Positions 1 to 8,504 of a stretch of DNA of 21,935 bases are shown here, piece by piece. The position numbers and the translations under genes were made by a program. The DNA is taken from the NCBI GenBank assembly GCA_030151845.1, contig JASLCM010000065.1, positions 1 through 21,935 of the forward strand, in the 5' to 3' direction. The notes under the pieces are model-generated. The model saw only the letters and a program-made list of their open reading frames with translations, made no database searches and was not told the DNA's origin. The stretch is from Bacteroides sp. (lineage in GTDB: Bacteria > Bacteroidota > Bacteroidia > Bacteroidales > Bacteroidaceae). The stretch's first letter is position 1. Each line of letters opens with the position of its first letter.

Positions 1-168
1 AGCATCTACTTCGGAGTCTTTTATGTTCTTTCTAACAGAGTTAGGTACACCAAAAGCGGTGGTAGAACATAGAAGACAGGCCGAAAGAATTGCGAGAGAC
101 TTCTTGGTGCTAAAAAGAGGCATCCTCCTTCGGAAGAAACTTCTTTTTCTTGTCTTTAATGTTTTCAT
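1..168 (-). CDS. N-terminus of an exported protein, cut by the window edge
   Basis: A minus-strand frame open from an ATG at 168 to base 1 gives 56 residues without a stop. From the inner ATG at 123 it reads as a signal peptide: MPLFSTKKS, a hydrophobic stretch LAILSACLLC, then STTAFG followed by VPNSVRKN, so cleavage near residue 25 is plausible. LSAC also fits a lipobox, but hydrophobic residues follow the Cys, which argues against a lipoprotein. The start is uncertain: ATG 168 gives a long basic n-region (MKTLKTRKRSFFRRR); ATG 123 has AAGGAGG directly against it, which is too close for a normal ribosome site. The body of the protein lies outside the window, so the function is unknown. A small inverted repeat (GGATAG, 192-197, with CTATCC, 205-210) lies in its probable leader. 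It is divergent from the efflux operon. Confidence 0.6.
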   Translation of the reverse strand, partial: MKTLKTRKRSFFRRRMPLFSTKKSLAILSACLLCSTTAFGVPNSVRKNIKDSEVDA

Positions 169-549
169 GTTATATGTTTTTAGTATTAAAAGGATAGGGG
201 TTAACTATCCCTCTTTCATTTGTTAACGTTGTTAATTTACAATAATTCACAATTGATTTAATAAATGTTGATATGTTAAAAAACATATAGTTAATAATAG
301 GTTGGATAAAAAGTTTTTTATAGGAGGTAGGCCTGTGTAGTGAGTTGATTTATAATAATATAAATATAAACGAATAAAATATTCCCTTTTTTACTTTTCA
401 ACGGGTTAGTTAATAAATTATATTTAATCCTCTTTTTCTTATACTGTTTTTATTTACTTTTAACACCTACATTTAAAGTAAAATTTAAAATAGAGATAGG
501 GCGCTTATGGGAAGTAAAACCTTTCTTTTTTTTACTATTTCTCCTCCTA

Positions 550-596
550 TTAGAAAGTTATTAGAATCTTCGGATTAATTCTAATCCGATTCTAAT
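550..596. promoter_or_regulatory. Cluster of four ATTAGAAT-type boxes (candidate operator)
   Basis: Visible boxes: ATTAGAAA at 550-557, ATTAGAAT at 560-567, and the opposite orientation ATTCTAAT at 578-585 and 589-596. Within each pair the spacing is 10 or 11 bases, one DNA turn. Read as one dyad, 560-577 and 582-596 are complementary over 15 bases with a 3-base bulge and a 4-base loop. The cluster lies about 47-93 bases upstream of the predicted transcription start of the efflux operon, where an activator would bind. Direct repeats at helical spacing are typical of OmpR-family response regulators, but the regulator is inferred, not seen. A stem-loop terminator is an alternative; no T-run follows it on the plus strand. 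Confidence 0.5.
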
Positions 597-628
597 GGCT
601 TTTACTATTTTATAGAGAAGAGTAGGCC

Positions 629-636
629 TAATTTTG
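629..636 (+). promoter_or_regulatory. Bacteroides-type -7 box of the efflux operon
   Basis: TAATTTTG matches TAnnTTTG exactly. The predicted start of transcription is near 643, leaving a leader of about 18 bases to the ATG at 661. No good -33 TTTG is seen at the right distance, which would fit an activator-dependent promoter. The box overlaps an in-frame TTG at 634, which therefore cannot be the translation start. Confidence 0.55.
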
Positions 637-660
637 CAGCCGAATATAAAAAAGAGAGAT

Positions 661-1761
661 ATGCTAAGAAGAATTCTACTAGCCACTGTGCTAGGAGTAG
701 CACTAGTGGGATGTAAAGAGAAGAGAGTAGAGCAGGAGAGGAGAGCCTATGAAATAAAGGGCGATACTGCCTTGGTTCATGATACAACCTATTTGGCAAA
801 GCGAGTCGTCGTCTCTCCGGTTCAAAGTGAATCTTATACCCGTGAGGTGGTAACAGCAGGAACCGTTCAAGCCATTCCAACGCAGTATGCCTATATAGCT
901 CCTCCATTCTCTGGAAGAGTCGTTCGCTCATTTGTAGAGTTGGGGCAACGCGTAGCACAAAACACCCCTTTGTTTGAAATAAGCTCATCCGAGTTTACTT
1001 CCGCACAAAAAGATTTCTTTCAGGCAGAGTCTGAACGTGACTTAGCCTTAAATGATTTAAAGCGTAAAAAAGACCTAATAATTAACGGAGTTGGCTCTCA
1101 GCGAGAGTTAGAGGAGGCAGAGAATGCCTTGCGTGTAGCCGATAAAGAGTATGAAAATGCATTGGCCGCCTTGCGCGTCTATCAGACCGAGCCTACCCAT
1201 ATGGTATTGGGTCAGCCATTGGTTGTTCGCTCCCCATTAGCGGGAGATGTGATTGAGAATAACATCATAACCGGACAATACATCAGTAGTGAGGGAGATC
1301 CTGTAGCTGTTGTAGCGAACCTGTCTAAACTTTGGGTGGCCGCTCAAGTAAAAGAGAAGGATATCCGTTTCATTCAGGAGGGCGACGATATGAGTATTCA
1401 CATAGCTGCATTGCCCAATCAGCAGATAGAAGGTAAGGTTTTTCACATCGATGAAGCGATCGACTTAGATACTCGCTCCATTAAAGTGCTCTCTGTCATT
1501 GAGAATAGAGAAGATTTAGTAAAACTAGGAATGTACTCTACAGTAACCTTTTCTGGAAAAGAGTCTCAAGGCCTAGTCGTAGCAGAGAAAGCCATTTTAC
1601 AAGCCGATGAATACAACTATGTTTATCGTCAGCTAACCCCTACTACCTTTATTAAGACAAAGGTAGAGGTAGAGACCATAAAGAGTGGTAAAGCAATCAT
1701 TAGCCAAGGGCTAACAGCGGGAGATTTAATTATTAGTGAGGGAGGATATTACCTCAAATAA
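661..1761 (+). CDS. RND efflux periplasmic adaptor (CzcB/CusB-like lipoprotein)
   Basis: Membrane-fusion protein that links the inner-membrane pump to the outer-membrane channel. The 366 residues start with a lipoprotein signal peptide and lipobox LVGC (Cys18), so it should be anchored in the inner membrane. Around residues 70-110 lies the first lipoyl half (IAPPFSGRVVRSFVELGQRV), then an alpha-hairpin rich in charged residues (about 110-180), the second lipoyl half (VRSPLAGDVIENNIITGQYI), and beta-barrel and membrane-proximal domains. The start at 661 is chosen because the in-frame TTG at 634 lies inside the -7 box. It is the first gene of the operon; the pump starts 16 bases after its stop. 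Substrate is probably a heavy-metal cation given the CzcA-type pump. No His- or Met-rich metal tail is visible. Confidence 0.9.
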   Translation: MLRRILLATVLGVALVGCKEKRVEQERRAYEIKGDTALVHDTTYLAKRVVVSPVQSESYTREVVTAGTVQAIPTQYAYIAPPFSGRVVRSFVELGQRVAQNTPLFEISSSEFTSAQKDFFQAESERDLALNDLKRKKDLIINGVGSQRELEEAENALRVADKEYENALAALRVYQTEPTHMVLGQPLVVRSPLAGDVIENNIITGQYISSEGDPVAVVANLSKLWVAAQVKEKDIRFIQEGDDMSIHIAALPNQQIEGKVFHIDEAIDLDTRSIKVLSVIENREDLVKLGMYSTVTFSGKESQGLVVAEKAILQADEYNYVYRQLTPTTFIKTKVEVETIKSGKAIISQGLTAGDLIISEGGYYLK

Positions 1762-1777
1762 GTAAAAAAAAGGAAGA

Positions 1778-4700
1778 ATGAAAAGAACTAATTTTATGCT
1801 CACAGTCCTACAAAAGCGTTGGGTTGTATCCTTACTTTTTGTATTGATCTGTGTATTTGGTTACTACTCTTGGAAGCAGTTAGCCATTGAAGCATATCCA
1901 GATATTGCCGACGTAACCTCTCAAGTAGTTACACAGGTTCCCGGCTTAGCTGCCGAGGAGGTAGAACAACAAATAACCATTCCCTTGGAGCGTGCCATTA
2001 ACGGTATGCCCGGAATGCATGTGATGCGAAGCAAAAGTACCTTCGGACTCTCCATGATTACTATCGTGTTTCAAGATGGAGTGGAAGATTATTGGAGCAG
2101 GCAAAGGGTGCAGGAGCGTATAGCCGAGGTCGACTTACCCGATGGAGCGGTTGCCGAACTCGACCCATTAACCTCCCCAACAGGTGAGATTTATCGTTAC
2201 ATTTTAGAGAGTGATCACCATTCACTTCGTGAACTTACCGAGTTGCAGAATTGGGTAGTGATACCCCGCATCAAAGAGGTATCGGGAGTGGCCGATGTGA
2301 GTAACTTTGGTGGAATAACCACTCAGTTTCAAGTAGAGTTAGACCCACAGAAACTCGAGCAGTTTAGCTTATCTCTAGGAGAGGTGGTAGAGGCGATAGA
2401 GAACAACAATGCCAATGTGGGAGGAAGTATCCTAAACCAAGGAGACTTGGGCTATGTGGTACGCGGAATAGGTCAAGTTCAAAACCTAGACGATTTAGGG
2501 AAAATTGTAGTAAGCTCAGAGAAAGGAGTGCCTATTTTCCTAAATGATTTAGGAAAGGTAAAATATGGAAACCTAGAACGAAAAGGGGTATTTGGATACT
2601 CTGATCGTGAGCGGGAATACTCAGAAAGTATAGAGGGTATTGTATTGCTGTTGAAACATGAAAACCCATCGGTGGTATTAGAAGGAATACAGGCAGCTGT
2701 AGAAGAACTCAATGAGGAGACCCTTCCAGAGGGGGTTAATATTCATACCTTTCTAGATCGAACCGACCTGGTGGATACAACCTTGAACACAGTCTCTCGA
2801 ACCCTTATCGAAGGGATAGGTTTGGTTATCATTGTCCTCATTATCTTTTTAGGAGATTGGCGAGGAGCTGTTTTAGTGGCACTCACGATACCCATCTCCC
2901 TACTGGTAGCATTTATCCTGATGCACTTTACCAACATACCAGCCAACCTGCTCTCTTTGGGAGCAATCGACTTTGGTATTATAGTAGATGGAGCCATTGT
3001 AATGATGGAGACCATCTTAAAAAAGAGAGAGGATCACCCACAAAAGGAGTTAACAGAGAAAACAATTGCCAAGCGAGTAGTAGATGTTGCAAAACCAATT
3101 TTATTTGCAACCATCATTATTATAACCGCCTATATTCCTCTGTTTGCCTTTGAACGAGTAGAGAAAAAACTATTTACCCCTATGGCCTTTACGGTGAGTT
3201 ATGCACTCTTTGGAGCATTGCTGGTAGCCCTATTCTTGATACCAGGTTTGGGATATGCCATTTACCGAAAGCCAAGAAAGGTGTATCAAAACCGATGGTT
3301 AGAGCGACTCGGCAAGAGGTACAGTAAGGTGATGGATGTGCTTATTCATAAACCCAAAGAGGTTTTTAGTACCTTGGCTCTCATTTTTATAGGGGCTATT
3401 ATATTAACAGGAATGGTAGGAAAAGATTTCCTTCCCGAGTTGGATGAAGGATCCATTTGGCTTCAAGTGAGTTTGCCTCCTGGAATAACCATAGAGCGCT
3501 CCAAGGAGATGTCTGATACCCTCCGAGCAAGAACAATGAAGTACCCAGAAATAACCTATGTAGCTGTTCAAGCAGGTAGGAACGACGATGGGACCGACCC
3601 TTTTACCCCTTCTCACTTTGAGGTTTCGGTAGGGATAAAGCCCTATAACGAGTGGCCAAGAGGAAAAACAAAAGAGGATTTGATAGCCGAGCTCGATGCC
3701 GAGTACGCCACATTGCCAGGAGTGATTGTCGGATTTAGTCAGCCGATGATTGATGGGGTTATGGATAAAATATCGGGAGCACATAGTGAACTGGTTGTAA
3801 AAGTATACGGAGAAAACTTTAAGGAGACTCGAAGAATAGCCGAAGAGATTTTGAATGTACTACACACTGTTCCAGGCGCGAGCGACTTGGCGATCGATCA
3901 AGAACCCCCTTTGCCTCAGTTGCAAATTCATATGGATCGAGATGCCATAGCACGTTACGGACTAAATGTTTCGGATGTAAACGATTTAATAGAGATAGCC
4001 ATTGGTGGAAAAGCCATAGCACAAGTTTACCAAGATGATCGGGTCTATGATATTACCTGTAAATACAAAGAGGAGTATAGGAACTCTAAGGAGAAGATTG
4101 GCGGACTCCTACTTACCTCTTCTACTGGGGCTAAAATACCTCTCTCTCAAGTGGCCGATATCAAGATGAGTACGGGTGAAAGTACCATTACTCGGGAGAT
4201 GAATAAGAGACACCTAACCGTAAAGGTAAACTTAAGGGGGACAGACCTCTCTACCTTTTTAAACAGGGCACATCGTGCCATAGAAGAGCAGGTATCGTAC
4301 GATCACGATAAGTACCACGTGAAGTGGGGTGGTCAGTTTGAAAATCAAAACCGTGCCTACTCACGTTTGGCGGTGATTGTACCCTTGGCCTTACTGCTGA
4401 TGTTCTTCCTGCTCTACCTCACTTTTGGAAAGTTCAGGCAAGCTGGTTTGGTCTTGATTATTGTACCCTTGGCCATTTTTGGAGGAATGTTGGCACTTAA
4501 CCTGCGCGGAATGACGCTCAATGTATCATCGGCAGTTGGTTTCATCGCTCTCTTTGGAGTAGCCATCCAAAATGGGGTAATTATGATTAGTCACATCAAT
4601 GTGTTACGAGCCGAGGGAGAGACCCTATTAGAGGCTGTGCTGGATGGCACCCGACACCGTTTTCGTCCGGTACTAATGACAGCTACAGTTGCCATGCTAG

Positions 4701-4906
4701 GGCTATTCCCTGCATCAATGGCAACGGGAATTGGGTCGGATGTTCAGCGTCCCTTGGCCACTGTAATTGTATATGGTTTAATGTTCTCAACCGTGGTAAC
4801 CCTTTTTGTATTACCCGTTGTGTACTACTTTGTGGAGGAGCGTGTTGAGAATAAAGCAAAACAAAGAATAGCAAAAAAAGAAGAAAATGAGAATCCAATC
4901 CTATAA
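1778..4906 (+). CDS. RND heavy-metal efflux pump, CzcA/CusA family
   Basis: Inner-membrane proton-driven transporter of 1042 residues, the usual length for heavy-metal RND pumps. The N-terminal segment (VVSLLFVLICVFGYY) is the first membrane helix. The TM4 signature DFGIIVDGAIVMME runs from Asp398 to Glu411; Asp398, Asp404 and Glu411 match the acidic residues needed for proton relay in the Co/Zn/Cd class, although the Asn normally after Glu is Thr. Two large periplasmic loops and a second helix bundle from about residue 865 follow. The exact metal cannot be set from sequence; Zn/Cd/Co is more likely than Cu/Ag by the signature. AGGAAG before the ATG may serve as a ribosome site. The 3' end overlaps the next gene by 20 bases, showing translational coupling. 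Confidence 0.93.
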   Translation: MKRTNFMLTVLQKRWVVSLLFVLICVFGYYSWKQLAIEAYPDIADVTSQVVTQVPGLAAEEVEQQITIPLERAINGMPGMHVMRSKSTFGLSMITIVFQDGVEDYWSRQRVQERIAEVDLPDGAVAELDPLTSPTGEIYRYILESDHHSLRELTELQNWVVIPRIKEVSGVADVSNFGGITTQFQVELDPQKLEQFSLSLGEVVEAIENNNANVGGSILNQGDLGYVVRGIGQVQNLDDLGKIVVSSEKGVPIFLNDLGKVKYGNLERKGVFGYSDREREYSESIEGIVLLLKHENPSVVLEGIQAAVEELNEETLPEGVNIHTFLDRTDLVDTTLNTVSRTLIEGIGLVIIVLIIFLGDWRGAVLVALTIPISLLVAFILMHFTNIPANLLSLGAIDFGIIVDGAIVMMETILKKREDHPQKELTEKTIAKRVVDVAKPILFATIIIITAYIPLFAFERVEKKLFTPMAFTVSYALFGALLVALFLIPGLGYAIYRKPRKVYQNRWLERLGKRYSKVMDVLIHKPKEVFSTLALIFIGAIILTGMVGKDFLPELDEGSIWLQVSLPPGITIERSKEMSDTLRARTMKYPEITYVAVQAGRNDDGTDPFTPSHFEVSVGIKPYNEWPRGKTKEDLIAELDAEYATLPGVIVGFSQPMIDGVMDKISGAHSELVVKVYGENFKETRRIAEEILNVLHTVPGASDLAIDQEPPLPQLQIHMDRDAIARYGLNVSDVNDLIEIAIGGKAIAQVYQDDRVYDITCKYKEEYRNSKEKIGGLLLTSSTGAKIPLSQVADIKMSTGESTITREMNKRHLTVKVNLRGTDLSTFLNRAHRAIEEQVSYDHDKYHVKWGGQFENQNRAYSRLAVIVPLALLLMFFLLYLTFGKFRQAGLVLIIVPLAIFGGMLALNLRGMTLNVSSAVGFIALFGVAIQNGVIMISHINVLRAEGETLLEAVLDGTRHRFRPVLMTATVAMLGLFPASMATGIGSDVQRPLATVIVYGLMFSTVVTLFVLPVVYYFVEERVENKAKQRIAKKEENENPIL

Positions 4907-6131
4907 TTATTTAGTAGTACTTGCTCTCCTTCTCTTACCCCTTTCAGGAGTAGCTCAAGAGGAGAAGAGCAAGATTCAAGGCGAACTTACCTTTGAGAAG
5001 TACCTCAAGGAGGTGGGAGAGCGCAACCTGAGCTTTTTGGGTGAACGGTATGAGCTAGATATAGCACAGGCAGGTATTGTAGCTGCACGCGTTTTTCCCG
5101 ATCCAGAACTTGAGTTTGAAGGAGGAGAAGAGTACTATTCATTGGAGTTGAGCTACAACCTAGAGCTAGGGAATAAGCGAGGCAATCGAATTCGTTTGGC
5201 TAAACGAGAGGCCGAAGGAGTTCAGCTCGAATTAGAAGCCTTCTTCCAAGACCTACGTTCGGAGGCAGCAGATGCTTATTTAGATGCAATCTTACAGCGC
5301 GAGCTTCTATCCGTTAAGAGAAACTCTTATGAGAAGATGATTCAGCTAAGTATGTCGGATAGTTTACGGTTTGCCTTAGGAGAGATTACCGAAAACGATG
5401 CAAGACAGTCCAAACTAGAGGCTGCAACCTTACTTAATGAGGTTTACCAGCAGGAGGCTGCGTATAAATCGGCTTTGGCTCTACTCAATCGCTACATGGG
5501 TAGAGGGATGAGTGAGCTCTATACCCCCAAAGGGAGCTGGAGTAAGCTAGAGAGAGCCTATCAGTTGGCCGACTTAATAGAGCTGGCCAAAGAGCATCGT
5601 GTGGAGCTGAAGATTGCCCAGCACGGAACAGCTGTATCCGCACAACTTCTAAAATCGATTCGTGCGGAGCGAAGATTAGATCTAGGCTTGATGGTAGGGT
5701 ACGAGCGAGATTGGCACGGATTATTCCCCAATAAACACACCCTAAAAGGAGGGGTAACAGTCCCACTAAAACTCTCGAACACAAACCGAGGGAGTGTACG
5801 TGCTGGTAGGTTTGCTTTAGAGCAAAAACGGATAGAGGAGCAAAATAGAGAACTAGAACTAGAGGTAGAAGTATCCAAGGCATACTACCTGTATGAGTCG
5901 GCCCAGCGCCAAGTTTCACAGTACCGCAAGGGGCTATTGGAGGAGTCGGCAAAGGTGTTGCAGGGTATGGTCTATCGATACAAGCGCGGAGAGACTAGCA
6001 TTTTGGAGGTTCTTATTGCTCAGCGTACAAACAATGAGGTACAAGAGCAGTATCTCTCCACTTTAAAAGAGTACGGTAGCGCCCTGATTCATTTGGAGAG
6101 AACCTGCGGAATTTGGGACATCAGCTTCTAA
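4887..6131 (+). CDS. Outer-membrane efflux factor (TolC/CzcC family)
   Basis: Outer-membrane channel partner of the adaptor and pump, 414 residues. It has a signal peptide with cleavage after VAQ (about residue 24) and no lipobox. Two repeat halves of long coiled-coil helices are visible, one around residues 110-200 (ELEAFFQDLRSEAADAYLDA) and one around 300-400 (LEVEVSKAYYLYESAQRQ), as expected for outer-membrane efflux proteins. Strand-like segments (LEFEGGEEYYSLELSYNLEL and LGLMVGYERDWHGLF) lie between. The start codon is inside the end of the pump gene, in another frame. Completes a three-gene CBA pump. Confidence 0.9.
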   Translation: MRIQSYNYLVVLALLLLPLSGVAQEEKSKIQGELTFEKYLKEVGERNLSFLGERYELDIAQAGIVAARVFPDPELEFEGGEEYYSLELSYNLELGNKRGNRIRLAKREAEGVQLELEAFFQDLRSEAADAYLDAILQRELLSVKRNSYEKMIQLSMSDSLRFALGEITENDARQSKLEAATLLNEVYQQEAAYKSALALLNRYMGRGMSELYTPKGSWSKLERAYQLADLIELAKEHRVELKIAQHGTAVSAQLLKSIRAERRLDLGLMVGYERDWHGLFPNKHTLKGGVTVPLKLSNTNRGSVRAGRFALEQKRIEEQNRELELEVEVSKAYYLYESAQRQVSQYRKGLLEESAKVLQGMVYRYKRGETSILEVLIAQRTNNEVQEQYLSTLKEYGSALIHLERTCGIWDISF

Positions 6132-6204
6132 GTGAAAAAGGTCCATTTGAGAATGTTAAATAAAAAGCTTATCTTATGGAGGTTAACAATAAATAGATAA
6201 AAAT

Positions 6205-6408
6205 ATGAAACGATTTTATTTAGATTTAAACACGTTACCTTCGGGTGAGTATCCTCTGCATAAAGAGGGGTGTGCTCATTTACCTAAATCCTATCGAGAG
6301 AACTTAGGAGTTTATGGATCGACACAAGAGGCTGTAGATACAGCGATGCAATGTGATCCTAAAAACAGAGATAGAAAAGTGGCTGTGTGTGAACATTGCT
6401 GCTCCTAA
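6205..6408 (+). CDS. Small Cys/His-rich protein at the end of the efflux operon
   Basis: A 67-residue cytoplasmic protein with no signal peptide or membrane helix. Potential metal ligands group as His19, Cys23, His25 and, at the C-terminus, Cys62, His64, Cys65, Cys66 (CEHCC). It begins 73 bases after the channel gene with no terminator between, and the strong terminator follows it, so it is probably the last gene of the efflux operon. Similar short Cys/His proteins occur in this phylum, but I do not know an assigned function. A metal-binding or metal-donating role is inferred only from ligands and context; a redox role through the vicinal Cys pair is another option. Confidence 0.75.
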   Translation: MKRFYLDLNTLPSGEYPLHKEGCAHLPKSYRENLGVYGSTQEAVDTAMQCDPKNRDRKVAVCEHCCS

Positions 6409-6427
6409 AATAGATTAGGAATAAAAA

Positions 6428-6470
6428 AATAAAAGAGCCATCAATCTTCAAAATTGATGGCTCTTTTATT
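6428..6470. terminator. Bidirectional terminator between the efflux operon and the HD gene
   Basis: A 15-base stem (AAAAGAGCCATCAAT, 6431-6445, with its exact complement at 6453-6467) and a 7-base loop. T-rich sequence follows on the plus strand and, by symmetry, on the minus strand. It serves two convergent units. Confidence 0.9.
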
Positions 6471-6471
6471 T

Positions 6472-7059
6472 TTAGTCTCTTTTCAAGATACCTCGCTCTA
6501 CACTCTCCTCCAACACCTTTAGAATATACTCCCAAATGGTTTTAGAGCTCTTATCAATTCCCATCTTACTCTCTAGCACAGCATCGTAATGTACATCAAA
6601 CTCCTGCCAAGTACCCCCATTGTTTGAAGCATTTTGTAACATCGGTTCAAGTCGGTCTACCGCTCGTGCAAAACGAGCCTCTGGAGTATCTTTGGTCTCA
6701 AACTCTATCCAGAGGTTAAGAAACTCCTCTGCCTGATCCTCAGGGAGCATGCCAAATATTCGCTTCGCTGCTTTTAGCTCCTCCTCAGTATTGTCATGGC
6801 TACGCTCTGTATCGAAGAAAAAGATATCGCCCGTATCGATCTCTACTATATCATGAATGAGTACCATCTTCATGGTCTTACACACATCAATAGGCTCATT
6901 GGCGTGTTCTGACAACGTCATAACAAGCATGGCAAGGTGCCAGCTGTGCTCTGCATCATTCTCTCGCCGGTCGCTATTGAAAAGTTTGGTTCTCCTTAAA
7001 ATATACTTAACCTTATCAATCTCCTTTATAAAAGCAATTTGCTTTACTAATCTCTCCAT
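6472..7059 (-). CDS. HD-domain phosphohydrolase (YfbR/HDDC2-like)
   Basis: Probable 5'-deoxynucleotidase or related metal-dependent phosphohydrolase of the cytoplasm, 195 residues, about the size of YfbR. The H...HD...D ligand set is visible: His38 in ENDAEHSWH, His69-Asp70 in VLIHDIVEIDTGD, and Asp135 in ARAVDRLEP. The substrate, probably a deoxynucleoside monophosphate, is inferred from family membership. The start at 7059 is preferred over a GTG seven codons upstream because that GTG directly abuts a perfect -7 promoter box (TACCTTTG at 7080-7087). Single gene, convergent with the efflux operon. Confidence 0.85.
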   Translation of the reverse strand: MERLVKQIAFIKEIDKVKYILRRTKLFNSDRRENDAEHSWHLAMLVMTLSEHANEPIDVCKTMKMVLIHDIVEIDTGDIFFFDTERSHDNTEEELKAAKRIFGMLPEDQAEEFLNLWIEFETKDTPEARFARAVDRLEPMLQNASNNGGTWQEFDVHYDAVLESKMGIDKSSKTIWEYILKVLEESVERGILKRD

Positions 7060-7079
7060 TCTTAATTTATTTTGAGCCA

Positions 7080-7087
7080 CAAAGGTA
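7080..7087 (-). promoter_or_regulatory. -7 box of the HD-domain gene
   Basis: On the minus strand this reads TACCTTTG, an exact match to TAnnTTTG. It puts the transcription start a few bases upstream of the ATG at 7059. No clear -33 box. Confidence 0.55.
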
Positions 7088-7490
7088 AGAAAAACTCAGA
7101 GATTACGATGGAATAATAGCTTTGGTTCCATACAGAGAGGAAGTGTTGTAGAGATGGAAGGCAAATTTATAGCTGTATACTAGTGAGGAGTACTTCCCTC
7201 AAGTTACCCGCCAATAAGTTGCTTTAGGAATAGCCAACTTGTAAACGGAGTTATAGGGAAGGGAGCAACGTTATTTTAGGAAGAGTAAGGAAGGAGCTAT
7301 TGATGATTAGGCTTTGTAAAGTAGGTTTTGAACTTCAAGAGGAGAGATGAATAATCCTCTTAGAAGAGGGGACGATATGGAAAAGAATGTGAAAAAATAA
7401 AAAAGAAGCGGATATAAACGATCGAACGCTAAACTTTTTTACGCACCAATAGGTTATTATTTTAGTTGGAAAAGTAAAAAGAGTAGTGTC
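7088..7490. other. Intergenic region, nothing recognised
   Basis: About 400 bases between divergent genes. I see small dyads only (AAGTTG/CAACTT near 7218-7242; CCTCT/AGAGG near 7354-7367) and no supported reading frame on either strand. Confidence 0.5.
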
Positions 7491-8408
7491 ATGAAAAACG
7501 AACCAGCTGTACTTTGTGATTTAGAAACAGGAGTGTGTGAGATAAAGGGTGAAAAGAAAAAGGAGAGAGATATTATTTTATCGCCTCCCAAAAATCATCC
7601 TTTAAAAATAGCTTACTTCACAGATCCCATTTGTTCAGCCTGTTGGGGCTTAGAGCCTCGTTTGCGAAAAATAGAGCTAACGTATGGAGATCAAATCGAG
7701 GTAGAGTACCACATGGGAGGCTTACTTCCCAAATGGAACTCTTTGGAAGGGAGTGATATTAACTCTCCAAAAGAGTTAGCAGCCCATTGGGATGAGGCTA
7801 GTGAATATTACCACATGCCTATCAATGGCGATGTTTGGTTGGAAGATCCTTTAGACTCCTCTTACCCTCCATCCATAGCTTTTAAGGCTGCACAATTACA
7901 AGGAGAAGAGGTGGCAAGGAAGTTTCTACGCCGGCTTAGAGAGGCGCTCTTCTTGGAGAAAAGAAACATCTCTCGTTGGGAAGTGATGGAAGAGGAGGCT
8001 TTTAAGTTGGGGATGGATTTAACCCAGTTAAAAGACGACTATTACCACGCTGGTCAGATGGCTTTTGAAAAAGATCTGGAGCTAACAAAACGAATTGGCG
8101 TACGTGGTTTTCCAACGCTCTTTTTTGTAAATGAAGATGGAGAAGAGGAGTTTGTTTTTGGCGTCCGACCTTTTCCACATTACGATAAAATAATAAGAAG
8201 ATTAGCACCTGGTATTCAATCTGTAGGGTCTTATAAGAGTCCGCTAGAGCTTTTAAATAGCTATGGAAGTTTAACAGCTAAAGAGCTATCGGCCCTTTTG
8301 GACTTAACGCTACACGAGGCAATCCAGCATTTAGAACTTCTTGAAGAGGAGCATAAAACAGAGGTTCTAAACTCTAAGAATGGTAGACTGTGGAAGTCTT
8401 TAAGGTAA
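7491..8408 (+). CDS. DsbA-family (FrnE/SpxH-like) thioredoxin-fold protein
   Basis: A 305-residue cytoplasmic thioredoxin-fold protein with an inserted helical domain. Active-site-like CSAC is Cys48-Cys51 in FTDPICSACWGLEP, and the cis-proline is Pro208 in GVRGFPTLFF, both placed as in the DsbA/FrnE superfamily. The N-terminus carries a second Cys pair, Cys9 and Cys16 (LCDLETGVCEI), before the fold. After residue 260 a helical segment (LTAKELSALLDLTLHEAIQH) resembles a winged-helix or tail domain. There is no signal peptide, so it is not a periplasmic oxidase. Possible roles are disulfide isomerase or, by analogy to SpxH/YjbH of Firmicutes, a protease adaptor; sequence alone does not decide. 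Single gene with its own terminator. Confidence 0.8.
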   Translation: MKNEPAVLCDLETGVCEIKGEKKKERDIILSPPKNHPLKIAYFTDPICSACWGLEPRLRKIELTYGDQIEVEYHMGGLLPKWNSLEGSDINSPKELAAHWDEASEYYHMPINGDVWLEDPLDSSYPPSIAFKAAQLQGEEVARKFLRRLREALFLEKRNISRWEVMEEEAFKLGMDLTQLKDDYYHAGQMAFEKDLELTKRIGVRGFPTLFFVNEDGEEEFVFGVRPFPHYDKIIRRLAPGIQSVGSYKSPLELLNSYGSLTAKELSALLDLTLHEAIQHLELLEEEHKTEVLNSKNGRLWKSLR

Positions 8409-8504
8409 GATTGAGATAGACTAAAATCACTTACTTTGCTTTACTTAAGAGTTAGAACCTCTCTCTTAGAGAAGATAGATACTTGTTACATTTGTTTATA
8501 AAAG

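Larger units (their letters stand above)
169..660. other. AT-rich divergent intergenic region
   Basis: About 490 bases with no coding frame I can support. It separates the leftward exported-protein gene from the rightward efflux operon. It holds small dyads (192-210; ATATGTT/AACATAT at 271-288), long A/T runs, and, on its right side, the repeat cluster and promoter described separately. Confidence 0.6.

Noticed and set aside
23..226. Plus-strand reading frame of 67 codons at the left edge
   Set aside because: The minus strand of the same bases encodes a clear signal peptide; the plus-strand C-terminal part is AT-rich intergenic sequence.
634..660. TTG start adding nine residues to the adaptor
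   Set aside because: The TTG overlaps the -7 box TAATTTTG; the lipoprotein signal peptide starts at ATG 661.
5485..5952. Long minus-strand frames inside the efflux genes (also near 2743-3015 and 3404-3784)
   Set aside because: They are shadows of strongly supported coding regions on the plus strand with conserved family motifs.
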